Assembly (NCBI GenBank): GCA_016720655.1 | Contig: JADKKE010000016.1 | Span: 1-64,000 of the forward strand | DNA: 64,000 bases | From: Bacteroidota bacterium | Lineage (GTDB): Bacteria > Bacteroidota > Bacteroidia > AKYH767-A > 2013-40CM-41-45 | Reading direction: 5' to 3' | Shown: one piece after another, positions 1 through 10,972 of the stretch | How positions within the stretch are numbered: position 1 is the stretch's first letter | Layout of the letters: each line of letters starts with the position of its first letter | Notes under the pieces: model-generated | Database searches by the model: none | Told to the model about the DNA's origin: nothing | Seen by the model: the letters and a program-made list of their open reading frames with translations, nothing else | Translations under genes and position numbers: made by a program

Positions 1-2
1 AC

Positions 3-1766
3 GTTAGTTTTTCAAATGCTACGAGTGTGAACAATCTTGCCAATTTCATCCGCAAAGCGCGTGAAAATTATGGTGTAATAAATATCGGCGCTGTAGGCGA
101 ATCGTACAGTGCTTTCCGTGATAAGATTGCTCCCTATAATAATGCACGCACAAATGCAAACGAAAAATTCAATGTATTCAATCTTGAATTTGAATTCTGG
201 ACTACCTCCTCTGTAAACCCCGGAGGTTACTATTGCACACAATATCTCCAACCGAACAATTGCGGATGTGACTCAGCAGGAGGATTTAAATACTACATTA
301 AGCAAATGCATTTGATTGATTCAATTGCGAGTGTTCAGGGAGCAATTTCAGAAACATATGTTGGTTGGTTTAACCAGGGACAAGCACAACAGATTGTATC
401 GAACACTGATCGCGTACTATTGCATGCTTACCGAATCAATCCTTCATCCGTGTATGGTTACAGTCAGACACGCTTGAGTTACCTTGCATCTTTGCACCAG
501 CCAGTTGATGTAATGCCGATCTTTTCTTCTGAGCCAAATTTTATGGGACCATGGCTGGCTTCACATTCCAACACAGAATCGTATACAAAATATGCTGCAG
601 ACTTTACAGCAGATGGCAGCTCCTGGAAATCCTACATACGTTTGCAGGGATACCATTGGTTTGACTATGGATATATGCCACATCCGGTGTATACAGGTAC
701 AACAACGACAGCTCCTGTAGTTACAGCATCCGGTCCGCTTTCATTCTGTGCAGGTGGAAATGTAACCTTGACAGCTCCTGCGAATGCTACCTATCTCTGG
801 ACAAATGGAATGACAACACGGACCATTGTTGTAAGCACAGCAGGAAATTATTCCTGTTCAGTTACACAAAACGGAACAACACAAAGTTCAAATGTATTGT
901 CAGTGTCAGTGAATGCAATGCCATCAAGTTCGTTTGCAATTGGCACAGCCGGAGCTTCCGGAGTACCTTTAACATCAACATCGAGTGCCGGTAGTGGTTC
1001 CATTTCATCGTACCGCTGGTACCATGACGGAGCTTCTATTTCAGGAGCAACCAGTTCATCCTACATGGCCATACAAGATGGTTCGTATACAGTACAGGTA
1101 ACCAACAGCAATGGATGCAGTCAGCTGGCGAATGCACAATCGATCACTGTTCCTGTTGTTTCATGCATTTTAACAGCACCGACAGGATTGGGTTCAGCTG
1201 CAGTAAGCACTACAACTGCCATGGTAAGCTGGTCAACATTGCCACAAACTGACAGTGTGATTGTTCGTTACAAAAAAGAAGGCACAAACACCTATTACTA
1301 TTTGCGCATGCCGAACACAGGACAAAATTCAATTCTGCTTACGAACCTTGCTCCGAATTCAAGGTATTCATGGAGAGTAAAAACAATGTGTGGAAATACT
1401 GCAAGTTCATATTCAGCAAAGGCATACTTTGGAACAGGAACAAGTTCAAACTATACATCGAACAACTCACATGGCAGAACAATTTTCCAGGAAGTGGATG
1501 CACAAAATGATGATGATGAAATCCTGGCTTATCCGGTTCCTGCTAATGAATTCATTCAATTTTATTTCTTTGCAGACAATGAACAGAACGGTGAAATCAG
1601 CATCGTAGACATCTCCGGAAGAATTGTACGTTCATCAGCAACTCAGTTGATCGAAGGAGATAATACACTTCGTTTGCATACAGAAGATATTTTACCGGGG
1701 ATTTATTTTGCCTCAGTAAGGACAGATGGAATCGTTCTCACGAAGAGAATTATGATCCATCATTGA
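3..1766 (+). CDS. T9SS-exported protein with TIM-barrel-like N-domain, Ig-like repeats and FN3 (5' partial)
   Basis: The frame is open from base 3, so the gene starts outside the window; the GTG at 27 is an internal codon, because the paralogue at 2209 aligns well upstream of it. The first ~225 residues resemble a (beta/alpha) hydrolase-like domain (conserved FNVFNLEFEFW, RVLLHAYRIN, PIFSSEPNFMGPWLASH). After it come Ig-like repeats (SFCAGGNVTLTAP), an FN3 domain (TAPTGLGSAAVS to about KAYFGTG) and a T9SS type A sorting domain of ~75 residues (AYPVPANEF, SIVDISGRIV, LPGIYFAS) ending in KRIMIHH. Family knowledge says such cargo crosses the outer membrane by T9SS and is anchored to the surface or released. 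The substrate is unknown; the TIM-barrel reading is inference from motif spacing. Confidence 0.82.
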   Translation, partial: VSFSNATSVNNLANFIRKARENYGVINIGAVGESYSAFRDKIAPYNNARTNANEKFNVFNLEFEFWTTSSVNPGGYYCTQYLQPNNCGCDSAGGFKYYIKQMHLIDSIASVQGAISETYVGWFNQGQAQQIVSNTDRVLLHAYRINPSSVYGYSQTRLSYLASLHQPVDVMPIFSSEPNFMGPWLASHSNTESYTKYAADFTADGSSWKSYIRLQGYHWFDYGYMPHPVYTGTTTTAPVVTASGPLSFCAGGNVTLTAPANATYLWTNGMTTRTIVVSTAGNYSCSVTQNGTTQSSNVLSVSVNAMPSSSFAIGTAGASGVPLTSTSSAGSGSISSYRWYHDGASISGATSSSYMAIQDGSYTVQVTNSNGCSQLANAQSITVPVVSCILTAPTGLGSAAVSTTTAMVSWSTLPQTDSVIVRYKKEGTNTYYYLRMPNTGQNSILLTNLAPNSRYSWRVKTMCGNTASSYSAKAYFGTGTSSNYTSNNSHGRTIFQEVDAQNDDDEILAYPVPANEFIQFYFFADNEQNGEISIVDISGRIVRSSATQLIEGDNTLRLHTEDILPGIYFASVRTDGIVLTKRIMIHH

Positions 1767-1788
1767 GCTACAAACCACCCATTTTCCG

Positions 1789-1820
1789 AAACACCCTGTC
1801 AAAAACAGGGTGTTTTTATT
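1789..1820 (+). terminator. intrinsic terminator
   Basis: An 8-bp perfect stem (ACACCCTG / CAGGGTGT) with a 7-nt loop, followed by a T-rich tract, lies 25 bases after the stop of the first T9SS gene. Confidence 0.85.
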
Positions 1821-2058
1821 TATAAGAGCCCTTCGTAGAAAAAAAGTTTTCAGCTTCATCTATTCCAAAGAATTCATTTTTGCTCCAAAGTCTATGGATT
1901 TAAGGGCATTTTTCGACATCACTTTGTAGAAAAATGCTCCATTTTCTGCTCCTGTTTTGTACAGGAGTGAGCCACTGTTAAAAACTAATGAACACTTGAT
2001 AATCATAGTATTAATTAACCGTTATCTTCGCAACCTATTGAGGTAAGAGGGGGAGAAA

Positions 2059-2138
2059 TTCAAAGTCTGACCGGAAACCGGATCTTTGAATATTTCAAGC
2101 AAGAAACACACAAGGGGGGAAAACCTTATGCTTGAAAT
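2059..2138 (+). promoter_or_regulatory. structured 5' leader with two stem-loops
   Basis: The 442-base gap between the two T9SS paralogues holds no gene. After the terminator it contains an AT-rich stretch with a weak promoter-like TATCTTCG (2023-2030), then two adjacent stem-loops. Stem 1 pairs TTCAAAG (2059) with CTTTGAA (2084) and encloses a nested ACCGG/CCGG(A/T) hairpin. Stem 2 pairs ATTTCAAGC (2092) with GCTTGAAAT (2130) and encloses a G-rich strand, AAGGGGGG, facing AACCTT. The element ends 70 bases before the ATG at 2209. It matches no riboswitch class I recognise. That it is transcribed and regulatory is inference. Confidence 0.4.
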
Positions 2139-2208
2139 CCGATTGACACTCATTTATGTGAACCTGGACGATTCCGATCAACAGAATCATTCATAACAAG
2201 GAAATACG

Positions 2209-4481
2209 ATGGTTAAAAAAACAATTAAGGGATTACTGTTGATGTGCCTTCTAACATGGAGCACAATATCTTTCGCACAATCCAACAATGTGCGTGGGTT
2301 CTACCTAAGGAACATCAACACATGGATTGGTAATGCAACTTCTGAAAATACTATTTTAAGTTATGCTCAGGGAAACGGGTATAACTACATTATTTTTTAT
2401 GACCTGGGTTCATTTGACTGGAGCAGTACAACACAGAAAAACAAACTTGCTGCATTTTTAACCAAAGCAAGAAACACATATGGTATCACTGAGCTGGCTC
2501 CCTCCGGTGAAATCTATTCCTTCTTTTCAACATACATTATACCCTATAATAACAGCAGAACTGTTGCCAGTGAAAAATTCAATGTTTTGAATTTTGAATT
2601 TGAATGGTGGGTATCCTCCAGTATCAGTTCATTGTATTGCAGCAGATATTTGGTACCGAACGGTTGTTCATGTGATACAGCCGGTGCCTGGTCATTCTCC
2701 TGGAAAGAGTTCAAAAAAATCGATTCACTTGCGGCTGCTAACGGCCTTACTTCGGAATATTATCTCGGTTGGCCAAACAAAGGTCAGATCCAACAGGTTG
2801 CTTCCCGCTCCGACAGGATTTTATTGCATGCTTACCGCACGAACGATGTTGACGTTTATCAATATTCCAAAAACCGTTTGATTGATGCAGCTTCATTAAA
2901 TACATCAGTAAAAATTATTCCTATCTTTTCCAGTGAGACTTCCTTTATGGGTCCCTGGCTGGCTTCACATCCAATCACACAGCCTTATCAAACGTATTCC
3001 GGTTATTACACAGCTGAAACCGGCACATGGAAAACCTATATCAACCTTCAGGGTTATGTTTGGTTCACTTATTCTACAATGCCACAAACTACAACAGCGG
3101 CGGTTGCGGCAATCACTGCAAGCGGGCCGACATCCTTTTGTACAGGAGGCAGTGTAACGCTTACAGCCAATAGCGGATCTCAGTATTTGTGGAGTCCGGG
3201 TGGAGCAACAACCCGATCCATTACCGTTACTTCCAGTGGCAGTTATACTGTTCGTGTGACCAATTCAAGCGGAGTGAATGCAACGTCCTCAGCTGTGGCC
3301 GTGACTGTGAACAGCACATTGGCAGCACCAACAATCTCAACCAGCGGGCCAACATCTTTTTGTGCGAATGGCAGTGTAACACTGACTTCCAGTACTGCTG
3401 GAGCATATCTCTGGTCCAATTCAGCAACAACTCAATCGATCACTGTTAGCACAGCAGGTAGTTATACTGTGCGTGCAACCACAAGCGGATGCAGTGGAAC
3501 GTCTACTCCTACAGTTGTGAGTATTACTACCTTTAACTTCTCCTACTGTAACTGCAAGTGGCTCATTGAATATTTGTCCTGGACGTCCCATCACCCTTAC
3601 TTCTTCTGCTGCGAACGGATATCTTTGGTCCAATGGAGCAACGACACGTTCTATTGTGGTGAGCACTGCAGGAACTTTCTGGGTAAAAGGTTATGGTGGA
3701 CCAAACTGCTTCGCACAATCAACAAGCAAGGTGACTTCACTTTTAGCTGCACCAGCAACTCCTACGATTACGGCGAGTGGATCAACAACTTTATCTACTT
3801 CGAATCCAAGTATCAGTCTTACATCAAGCACTGCAACTACCTACAGTTGGTTATCCGGTCAGTCTACACGCAGCATCACTGTGAATTCACAGGGAAGTTA
3901 TCGTGTAACCGTTACAGGTTCTAATGGCTGTGTAGCAACATCCAGTGCAGTGAAGGTAATTGCAAACGGTTGTACACCTCCTGCAGCTCCAACAATAACT
4001 GTAACAGGATCGACTATTCTGATCAGTGGTCAAACAGCTACACTGACATCAAGCACTGCCGGAGGTTACCTTTGGTCGACCGGAGCTACAACTAAAAGCA
4101 TTACAGTAAGTGCTGCCGGAACATACACGGTGAGAGCGTATAGCGGTGGAAATTGTTTTTCAACTTCTTTGCCTACAATCGTCTATGTCGTTTCTGCCCG
4201 TCTTGCTCAAAGCAACGCAGATGTCATGGACGCGGTAGAATTTGCAGCCTATCCAAATCCGGCCAAAGATTTTCTTTCGTTCAGCTTCAATGCAACGAAC
4301 GAACAAAGCACTGAACTTAAAATGATGGATCTCTCCGGACGTATTCTCGAAAGCAGAATAATTACAAGTGCGATTGGAGAAACCGAATTGATCTTGGGGT
4401 TGGTGAATATGCAAGAGGCATTTATCTGGCTATTCTAAGTACGAACAATGATCAAAGGTTCTGAAAATTGTGATCGAATAA
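2209..4481 (+). CDS. T9SS-exported paralogue of the preceding gene, broken by three frame changes
   Basis: ATG at 2209 opens a signal peptide (LLLMCLLTWSTISFAQ). The same N-terminal domain as the upstream gene follows (FNVLNFEFEWW, RILLHAYRTN, PIFSSETSFMGPWLASH). Then come five or so Ig-like repeats of ~75 residues (SFCTGGSVTLTA, YLWSPGGATTRSITV) and a T9SS type A domain. The reading frame breaks three times. An extra T in the TTT at 3532-3534 moves it to the frame reading TVTASGSLNICPG. A missing base near 4392 is needed to reach GEYARGIYLAILS. A missing base near 4466 is needed to reach RFLKIVIE and the stop at 4479-4481. The repaired protein would be ~757 residues. It lacks the FN3 domain of its neighbour. 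Either a decaying duplicate or three sequence errors; the intact codon pattern on both sides favours errors. Confidence 0.7.
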
Positions 4482-4497
4482 CACCACAATAAACATG

Positions 4498-4535
4498 AAA
4501 GGGCGGAGATTCTTTGGATCACCGCCTTTTTTTTG
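4498..4535 (+). terminator. intrinsic terminator between convergent genes
   Basis: GGCGG (4502) pairs with CCGCC (4522) around an inner GAT/ATC pairing, followed by eight T. It ends the + strand T9SS gene just before the end of the minus-strand nuclease gene. Confidence 0.75.
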
Positions 4536-4538
4536 TTC

Positions 4539-7363
4539 TTATCGGTTACAGATCTCGGCAAAGTCGCAGTACTTGCATCTGTCAATGTCATCCGTTTGAG
4601 TAAAAGCAACAGAAGGATCAAGAATTTTCGAAATCAGTAATCTCAATTGATTTTCAAATTCAAGAAACTGTTCATTTGAAAAAGGCTCTCCTTGTTGCAG
4701 GTACCAAATCCCATTACTCATATCTTTTAGAGTGATCAGTCCGGAACGAATTGCCGAATCCAAATAATTCTTTCGAACAAGAAATGCATACAACATCGCC
4801 TGAAACTGCTCCTTGTAAACCGGATCATGGAACAAATCAGCAATTTCATTGAATTTCTTTTTCGCAACTTTTCCTGTTTTGTAATCAAGGATCCGAATCC
4901 CTCCGTTCAACTCATCTATCCGATCAATATATCCATGGATTAATACACTTTGTGTGTCATTGATCTTAAAAACTTCGTTCACCTCCTTTTCAAGTGCAAG
5001 GATCCTGAATGGAACCTCTTTTCTGTCAAGGCGGAATATTTTTTCAATCAGTTCCAGAATTACATTTTTCAAAAGAATATTTTTTCCTTCCAGTTCTCCT
5101 GCCGCAGGAAATTCCTTACGTATTGCCTGATCAAGAATGTGTTCAGTATTTTTTGAGAGATTATCCAGTTTCTCCTTAGTGAGTTCTACAACATCGGTAT
5201 ATGCAATTTCCATTGCTGCATGAAGGATATTTCCAAAAGTGTTGGCCTCCATCTGTTCTTCCGGTTCTTCTTTCTCTGAAAGTTTGACGATATGCCTGAA
5301 ATAGAAACGAAGCGGGCAAGTAATAAATGCAATCAAAGCCGAAGGAGAAAACTTGACACTGAAATTGCTCTTCAATGCCGAATTGGGAAGGTATTTACTT
5401 AAAGCTTGCATGACTTCCGGTGACTTCGAAATATCAATCGGAAGAATTTTTTCCTTCTCAAAACCAGTGCTGATAATTTTCTCAGTCAATTGTATACTTT
5501 TCGGGAAGCGTGCAGCAAGTTCATGTTCAATCTGCAATAAAAACCGCGACTTCTCCCCTCCTGCTACTTTCTTTGATTCGGTATTGTATAGCAAATGAAT
5601 GTTCGAAGCACGTTGCAACAAACGATAAAAGTGATAGGCCGAAACGGCATGTTGCTCTTCGTATGTTGGAAGTCCGAATGCCTTGCGAATAGAATAGGGA
5701 ATGAAGGAAGGACTATTTCCTGACGATGGAAGCACATCTTCATTCACAGACAAAATAATCACATTATCGAAATCAAGTACACGTGTTTCGAGGAAACCCA
5801 TTACCTGCAAACCTTTCAAGGGTTCACCGGTAAAAGGAATTTTTGACGAATAAATAATTTCCCGAAACAAATACCACATTGTATCCAATCCCGGCTCCAC
5901 GTCCTGCTCAAGAATTACTTCTTCCAGTCGGTGAAGCTGGGTATAGAAATGATAGACAAACTCCGATTCCAGTCTGTGAAACCGAAATTCCTGTTCTTTC
6001 ATGGAGTCGAGAATCAATCGCAAAACTTTTCGTCCCCATTCAAATACGTTCTGAACGTGCTCCTGACGCGTAAAAATCAGTCTGAACAATTCAGATTTTT
6101 CATTCACTAATTTTCCGGAAACAATCCGGATATTTTTTCCTTTTCATAGGCGATCATCCATGTACGAATGGCACCGGTATCAATTAGCAGGATGTAAGGA
6201 TGATTTAAAATATTGAGAACATCACGAAAATAAAAAGTATCGTTCTTTTCTTTATCGACCGAGCAATTCCTTTGCAATGCAATGAGGGATTCAAACAGAC
6301 TGAAAACCGGTGTTGCATGCAATGGATAACCCATAGTCACGTTGATGTCTTCCAATTCAGCCGGCAGGGCATACAAAACAGGAAACAGCAGGTTTTCATC
6401 CGGAATCACCACTACTGTTCGCTCCGGTCTGAAATCTTTTTCTTTCATGAGTTCCTGAACGAGTGATCCGGCATATTTAGCCTGACCAACCTGTAAAGGA
6501 ATTCCTGCCATTTCAATTTTCTTTGGAATGGATGAAAAGAAATCTTCCTTCCACTTAAAGGCATCACCCACCAATGGATGATCGCGCAAAAAAGAACCGG
6601 CTTCCTGTCTGGGGTCATCGGTATAATATGCATCCGCATCCCAGATAATTTCAGATTTTCCTGTTTTTAAAAACGACTGAATGATTTGTTCTTCCGCAGG
6701 AGAAAGAGCATAAAATCCCGCAAACACGATCGCATCAAAGTTATCAGTCGACGGCGCTCCATTTATTCGGAAACGTTCTGCCAGTTCACGAATGGCCATG
6801 CCTTCATAGGCAATGGAGCGTTTGGATAAGGATTCTTTGAATTCATGATAAATAGCACCGAGGTGTTCCCAGGTATTCATGAATTCTGTTTTCAGTTTGG
6901 ACGGATCTTTATCGAAAAAACTCTTCCAGAATGTTTTGAGTTTTTCCATGTCTTCATCAGCAAGCGTGAAGACCTGATCAATTTCACGTATGTCGGTGAT
7001 GAGTGAAAATACTTTTTGAGGATCGGCGAGGTAACGATCGAGGTCATCGAAATCGCGGATCAATAATTCGCCCCAGGGATAAAAGCGATCAAAAGATTCT
7101 CCCGGAAAAAATTTCCTGTAGATCTTATACAACTCAAATCGTAAAGTGAGAGGATCAGGAATGGTAAAAGTGGTATACGCAGAAATAAAATCCTGGACAG
7201 AGAAAATCGCCGGAGCCCATACGGGTCTGGTCAGACGGGTAGCCAATTCCTTACGAAAAAACAGTCCGGCCCTTCGTGTTGGAAATATCAGCTGTATCCT
7301 GCTGAGATCCTCGCCATATTTGGATGTAAGTTCATCCGTTAATTTCTGGAGAAAACTTTTCAT
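4539..7363 (-). CDS. AddB-like PD-(D/E)XK nuclease/helicase-like recombination protein, single frameshift
   Basis: Two abutting reading frames form one ~940-residue protein. The N-terminal part (7363 to ~6115) is UvrD/AddB-like: a nucleotide-binding-type segment (IQLIFPTRRAGLFFRKELA) and helicase-like core. The C-terminal part holds the AddB core (VIILSVNEDVLPS) and a RecB-family nuclease (GYIDRID then ILDYKTGK). It also holds four cysteines of an Fe-S clasp: CPLRFYFRHI early, then CKYCDFAEIC at the end. The frames join at ~6110-6114, where one missing T in AAATTTAG would restore ENLVNEKSELF. Otherwise the upstream frame ends in TAG and a GTG could restart translation. Family role: with AddA, processing of double-strand breaks before RecA loading. 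The addA partner is not in the window. A single-base error is more likely than a real split. Confidence 0.8.
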
Positions 7364-7530
7364 GAAAAATCAAAAAAACATTCAGTTTTGAATTTGGTCT
7401 AAATTAGTTCAAAAATTGTATCCCCAGAACACTTCCCTTCCTTTAAATTTTTACAAATGTCATCTGTCGAATCTATTCCAAAATCTGTCTCAAAGAAATT
7501 TGAAACGCTGAATTTCATTGTCTTATGAGA

Positions 7531-7561
7531 TTTTCTGGTTGCACAAATTGCCGTACATTTG
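7531..7561 (+). promoter_or_regulatory. Bacteroidota sigma-ABfr-type promoter for the porin gene
   Basis: A perfect TAnnTTTG element (TACATTTG, 7554-7561) has a weak T-rich -33 box about 20 bases upstream. It lies 25 bases before the ATG at 7587. Confidence 0.5.
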
Positions 7562-7586
7562 AATCCTAAAATTGCCCGGCAGAAGT

Positions 7587-9462
7587 ATGCGGTTTCTTTC
7601 CATTTGTATTCTATTCCTTTTGTACAATCTGCCAATTCAAGCAATTACCGGAGATTCGACTGCATTCCCGGTGACTGTTCCAACTTCAGTCCGTTATTTG
7701 TACGAGAATGATTTCCAGGCAAGGCTTGAAAAGCATGCAAACTCAGGATACAAGCCTTACAGATCATGAAGAAAGCAATCCGGCTTTCAACCTTCATTAC
7801 AATTTCTTAGGTAATCTCGGAAGTGCTGCTTCCTCACAGCTTTACCGGCCATTGAAAGAAGTGTATACATCACCCTCTATCCGATCCTATGATTTGTATT
7901 TATTTCATCACGAGGACATCCAATATTACCGGACGAACAAGCGGTATAGTGATTTATCCTATCACAATGCAACATTCAGGGAGCAGCATATCCGAATTTT
8001 ACACACACAGAATATTTTAAAAAACTGGAATGCCGGTTTTGATTTTAACCGGATAACAGTGAAAGATTTTCTTCCCAACTCGGATGTATTTCACAGCCGG
8101 TTTGCCGTTTTCACCTGGTATGAATCACCGAATAAACGGTACAATTTATTTGCAAATGGATTTACGAATGTCATCAAGAACCAGGTGAATGGCGGTGTGA
8201 GCGAAGACTCTTTGTTTGAGAATGTGAAACTAACAAATGTTGCATTGAAAGGATTACCTGTGAATCTTACCGATGCAGAAAACCGTTTCCGGAAGAAAAG
8301 TTTCTCGCTGAGTCAGTATTTTGATCTGGGAAAGAAAAGCGATACGACATCCGGTGCAGCAATACAGACCTGGATTCGTTTGCATCATGAAATCAAATTG
8401 GAAATAGGTTCATTCTCCTATGTTGACAAATCGCTTGACAGCACTTATTATTCCGATTATTATTATTCCACAAGCACTTACGATTCCCTGCATTATACTG
8501 ATTTGCGAAATCGTGGCGGAATAGTTTTGCCCTATCTGGAAAACGGTGGTTCATTCCGCAAAAACTTCTCGGCGACAGCCATGCTGGAGCATCAATCGTT
8601 CAGCTATAGTCAAAGAAGCGATACAAGCTGGCAGAATATTTCCGTTTTGGGAAACATAGCAACCCGACCCGACAGTTCTCGACTACACTTCAATCTGGAT
8701 GGACAGTATGTACTCAGTGGTCATGATGAAACGAGCTACAGCGTGGAATTGAAAATTCATTCCCCACTCTATTCCTTCGGAGAATTATCTGCCAGTGTCC
8801 ATACAGATTTTCACGAAACTCCGCTGATCAACACCATTTACGATTCCAATCACATCATTTGGAAAAATACTTTCAACAAGGAAAAAGTTTCATCCTTAAA
8901 TGTTTCTTATTCATTGCCCAACTGGAAACTCAAACTGGAAGCTTCAGTTTTCAATCTGAACAATTATGTATACATGAATAGATTTGCCAGACCTCAACAG
9001 GCTTCCTCTGCAATTCAAGTCACACAGTTTGCATTGACAAAGAACTTTGTGTTACGAAGTTTTCATTTTGACAACCTGATCTATTTCCAATCCACTACTG
9101 ACGCAGCGCGTTTGCCATTGCCGGATCTCGCCAGCACCAATGCACTGTATTACCAGGGATTCTTATTTAAAAAAGCAATGCTCGCGCAATTGGGATTTGA
9201 CATGCATTACAACAGTTCTTATTACGCGGATGCTTTCATGCCGGCAACGGGAAGTTTTTATTTGCAAAAAATCAAGAAGACCGGAGGCTACCCAGTCATC
9301 AATTTTTTCTTCAATATGAAAATTAAAACTGCCAGATTATTTATAAAATTTGAAAATCTGGGCAATGGTTTGATTAGCGATTCATACACCTATACTCCTC
9401 AGTATCCACAACCGGGAAGAGTGATAAAGTTTGGTGTGGATTGGAGGTTTTTGGATCAGTAG
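7587..9462 (+). CDS. putative porin (outer-membrane beta-barrel), single frameshift
   Basis: ATG at 7587 starts a signal peptide (FLSICILFLLYNLPIQA). The rest is rich in alternating hydrophobic and aromatic beta-strands and ends in aromatic-rich strands (VIKFGVDWRF), as expected for the Bacteroidota putative porin family of ~620 residues. Near 7729-7732 the frame changes: adding one A to the AAAA run restores LEKSMQTQDTSLTDHEE without loss. The likely role is an outer-membrane channel; the solute is unknown. It is a single-gene unit, with its own promoter upstream and a repeat tract and a decayed gene downstream. I read the frameshift as a homopolymer error, since the frame on both sides is well kept. 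Confidence 0.75.
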
Positions 9463-9469
9463 ATTTTTT

Positions 9470-9575
9470 GGTGGTTGGTGGTTAGTGGTTGGTGGATAGT
9501 ATGGCTTCTTTTAATTGCCTAGGATAAGCAATACGCAGGTGTTACTATTCACCATTCACTCTTCACTCTTTATTT
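9470..9575 (+). repeat. degenerate GGTTAGT/GGTTGGT repeat with AGTATGG boundary
   Basis: Starting eight bases after the porin stop, a T/G-rich tract of GGTTGGT and GGTTAGT words runs to 9504 and ends in AGTATGG. A second tract of ATTCAC/TTCACTC words follows at 9545-9575. The gap from 9463 to 9652 holds no gene. The same tract type recurs at 14.9, 41.7, 43.9, 44.3 and 44.5 kb. Confidence 0.7.
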
Positions 9576-9652
9576 TCTGTTTATAAAATTAATTGTTAAT
9601 TTTCCCTGACAATTACTTTATTTTTATTTAACTAGACTTTAAAATTTCTGAA

Positions 9653-10930
9653 ATGATGAGAGCCTATTTTTATTTTTTTTATATTTATGCAAGAATTCTT
9701 ATTCACAAACATGGATTGGACTTGGAGCAGGTATGATTTTAACACGGCAAACTTGTTTTTGATTCTGCAACTGGTTTATTATATGTTGGCGGATTTTCGA
9801 TATGTAAATAACAATTTATTAGTCAATCGAATCGCTACATGATGGAAATCAGGACCCAATGGGACCTGGGGCCAATCAGTTTTCTGGTTCAATTAGATCA
9901 ATTGTCAATTTTAATTCCAATATAATCGCTTGTGGAAATTTTTTCACCCCGGTTTATTCATCAAATATTGGTATTTGGGATGGAATCCAATGGTATCCAA
10001 TGTCAGGTGGCCCAAACACGAGGTATAATTTCAAGTCGTCAATCGATACTTTATACGCCTTCGATATTTGATAGCATACCAACATGCCCTCAACAGGCAT
10101 TGGCAAATGGGATGGAATTAATTGGTATTCGCAAACTTTTTCTTTGTACTGATTTTTCATTCGTTTATGATGGTACCGTACCAGAACCATTTTATCGGCG
10201 GAAATTTTATTGATACCATCAGTGGTAGCAATGATTTTGCTATTCTTTACAATGATAGCTTACATAATGTTGGAGGAATTAATATTGCTAATGGTTTACA
10301 GGTGCTTAAATTAGTTGAATTCCAAGGAAAACTTTACATCGCCGGTAATTTCCCGAGCTATGGAAATTTTGGAGCAAATATTGTTTCGTGGGATGGACAA
10401 CAATTTTCTAGTGTTGGTGGTGGCACGGATGACTTTATTTGGAATATGAAAGTCATCGATGATAACCTATATGTAGTTGGTGCCTTCCAAAATGCCGGTA
10501 CAGTGCAAAGTCAATACATTGCCAGATGGGACGGCATAAACTGGCATACAGTTGGCAATTCAATATTCAATTGTATTCTTGTTGATGTTGAGGAATATAA
10601 TAATGAATTATACATCGTCGGATGTTTTGACATCATTGATGGTCTAAATATAAATCACATTGCAAAGTATTCTATTCCATTTTGCAATAGAAACGAAAAG
10701 AAATTAATGTCAATATTTATCCAAATCCTAGTAAGGATGAATTGAACATTCGAATCCAAAATATTGTACAAGGTTACAAATCCACTCGAATTTACAATTT
10801 ACTCGGGAGTGATTTTTTTTCAATGGCACTTTCACCAAATCAACACAACTATTCTGTTAACACAAGTTCATGGCCTGCCGGAATCTATTTCGTTGAAATA
10901 ATTACCGAGGAAGGCAGAAGTAAAAGGTGA
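9653..10930 (+). pseudogene. decayed kelch/delta-60-like repeat protein with T9SS type A domain
   Basis: This AT-rich stretch encodes fragments of one protein scattered over all three + frames. Recurrent motifs are IWDGIQWYPMSGG, SWDGQQFSSVGGG and RWDGINWHTVGNS, the WDG repeats of beta-propeller-like surface proteins. At the 3' end, after a frame change near 10700, lies a sorting domain (NVNIYPNPSKDELNI, PAGIYFVEIITEEG). At least four frame changes are needed (around 9730-9850, 10010-10080, 10110-10200 and 10700), plus in-frame stops. Base composition is clearly lower in GC than its neighbours. The number of lesions is far above the one to three in other genes here, so I judge this a real pseudogene, possibly acquired. 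Confidence 0.7.
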
Positions 10931-10972
10931 TCAAAGAATGAATCGAATGTAAACTCATCAATTAGTAAAAGG

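Noticed and set aside
2041..2145. Known riboswitch (c-di-GMP, cobalamin, TPP or SAM)
   Set aside because: None of their conserved cores could be matched; only the stems are certain.
4539..7363. Two separate genes for an N-terminal and a C-terminal AddB half
   Set aside because: The halves meet at a TAG/GTG overlap that one base removes, and together they make one full-length AddB-like protein.
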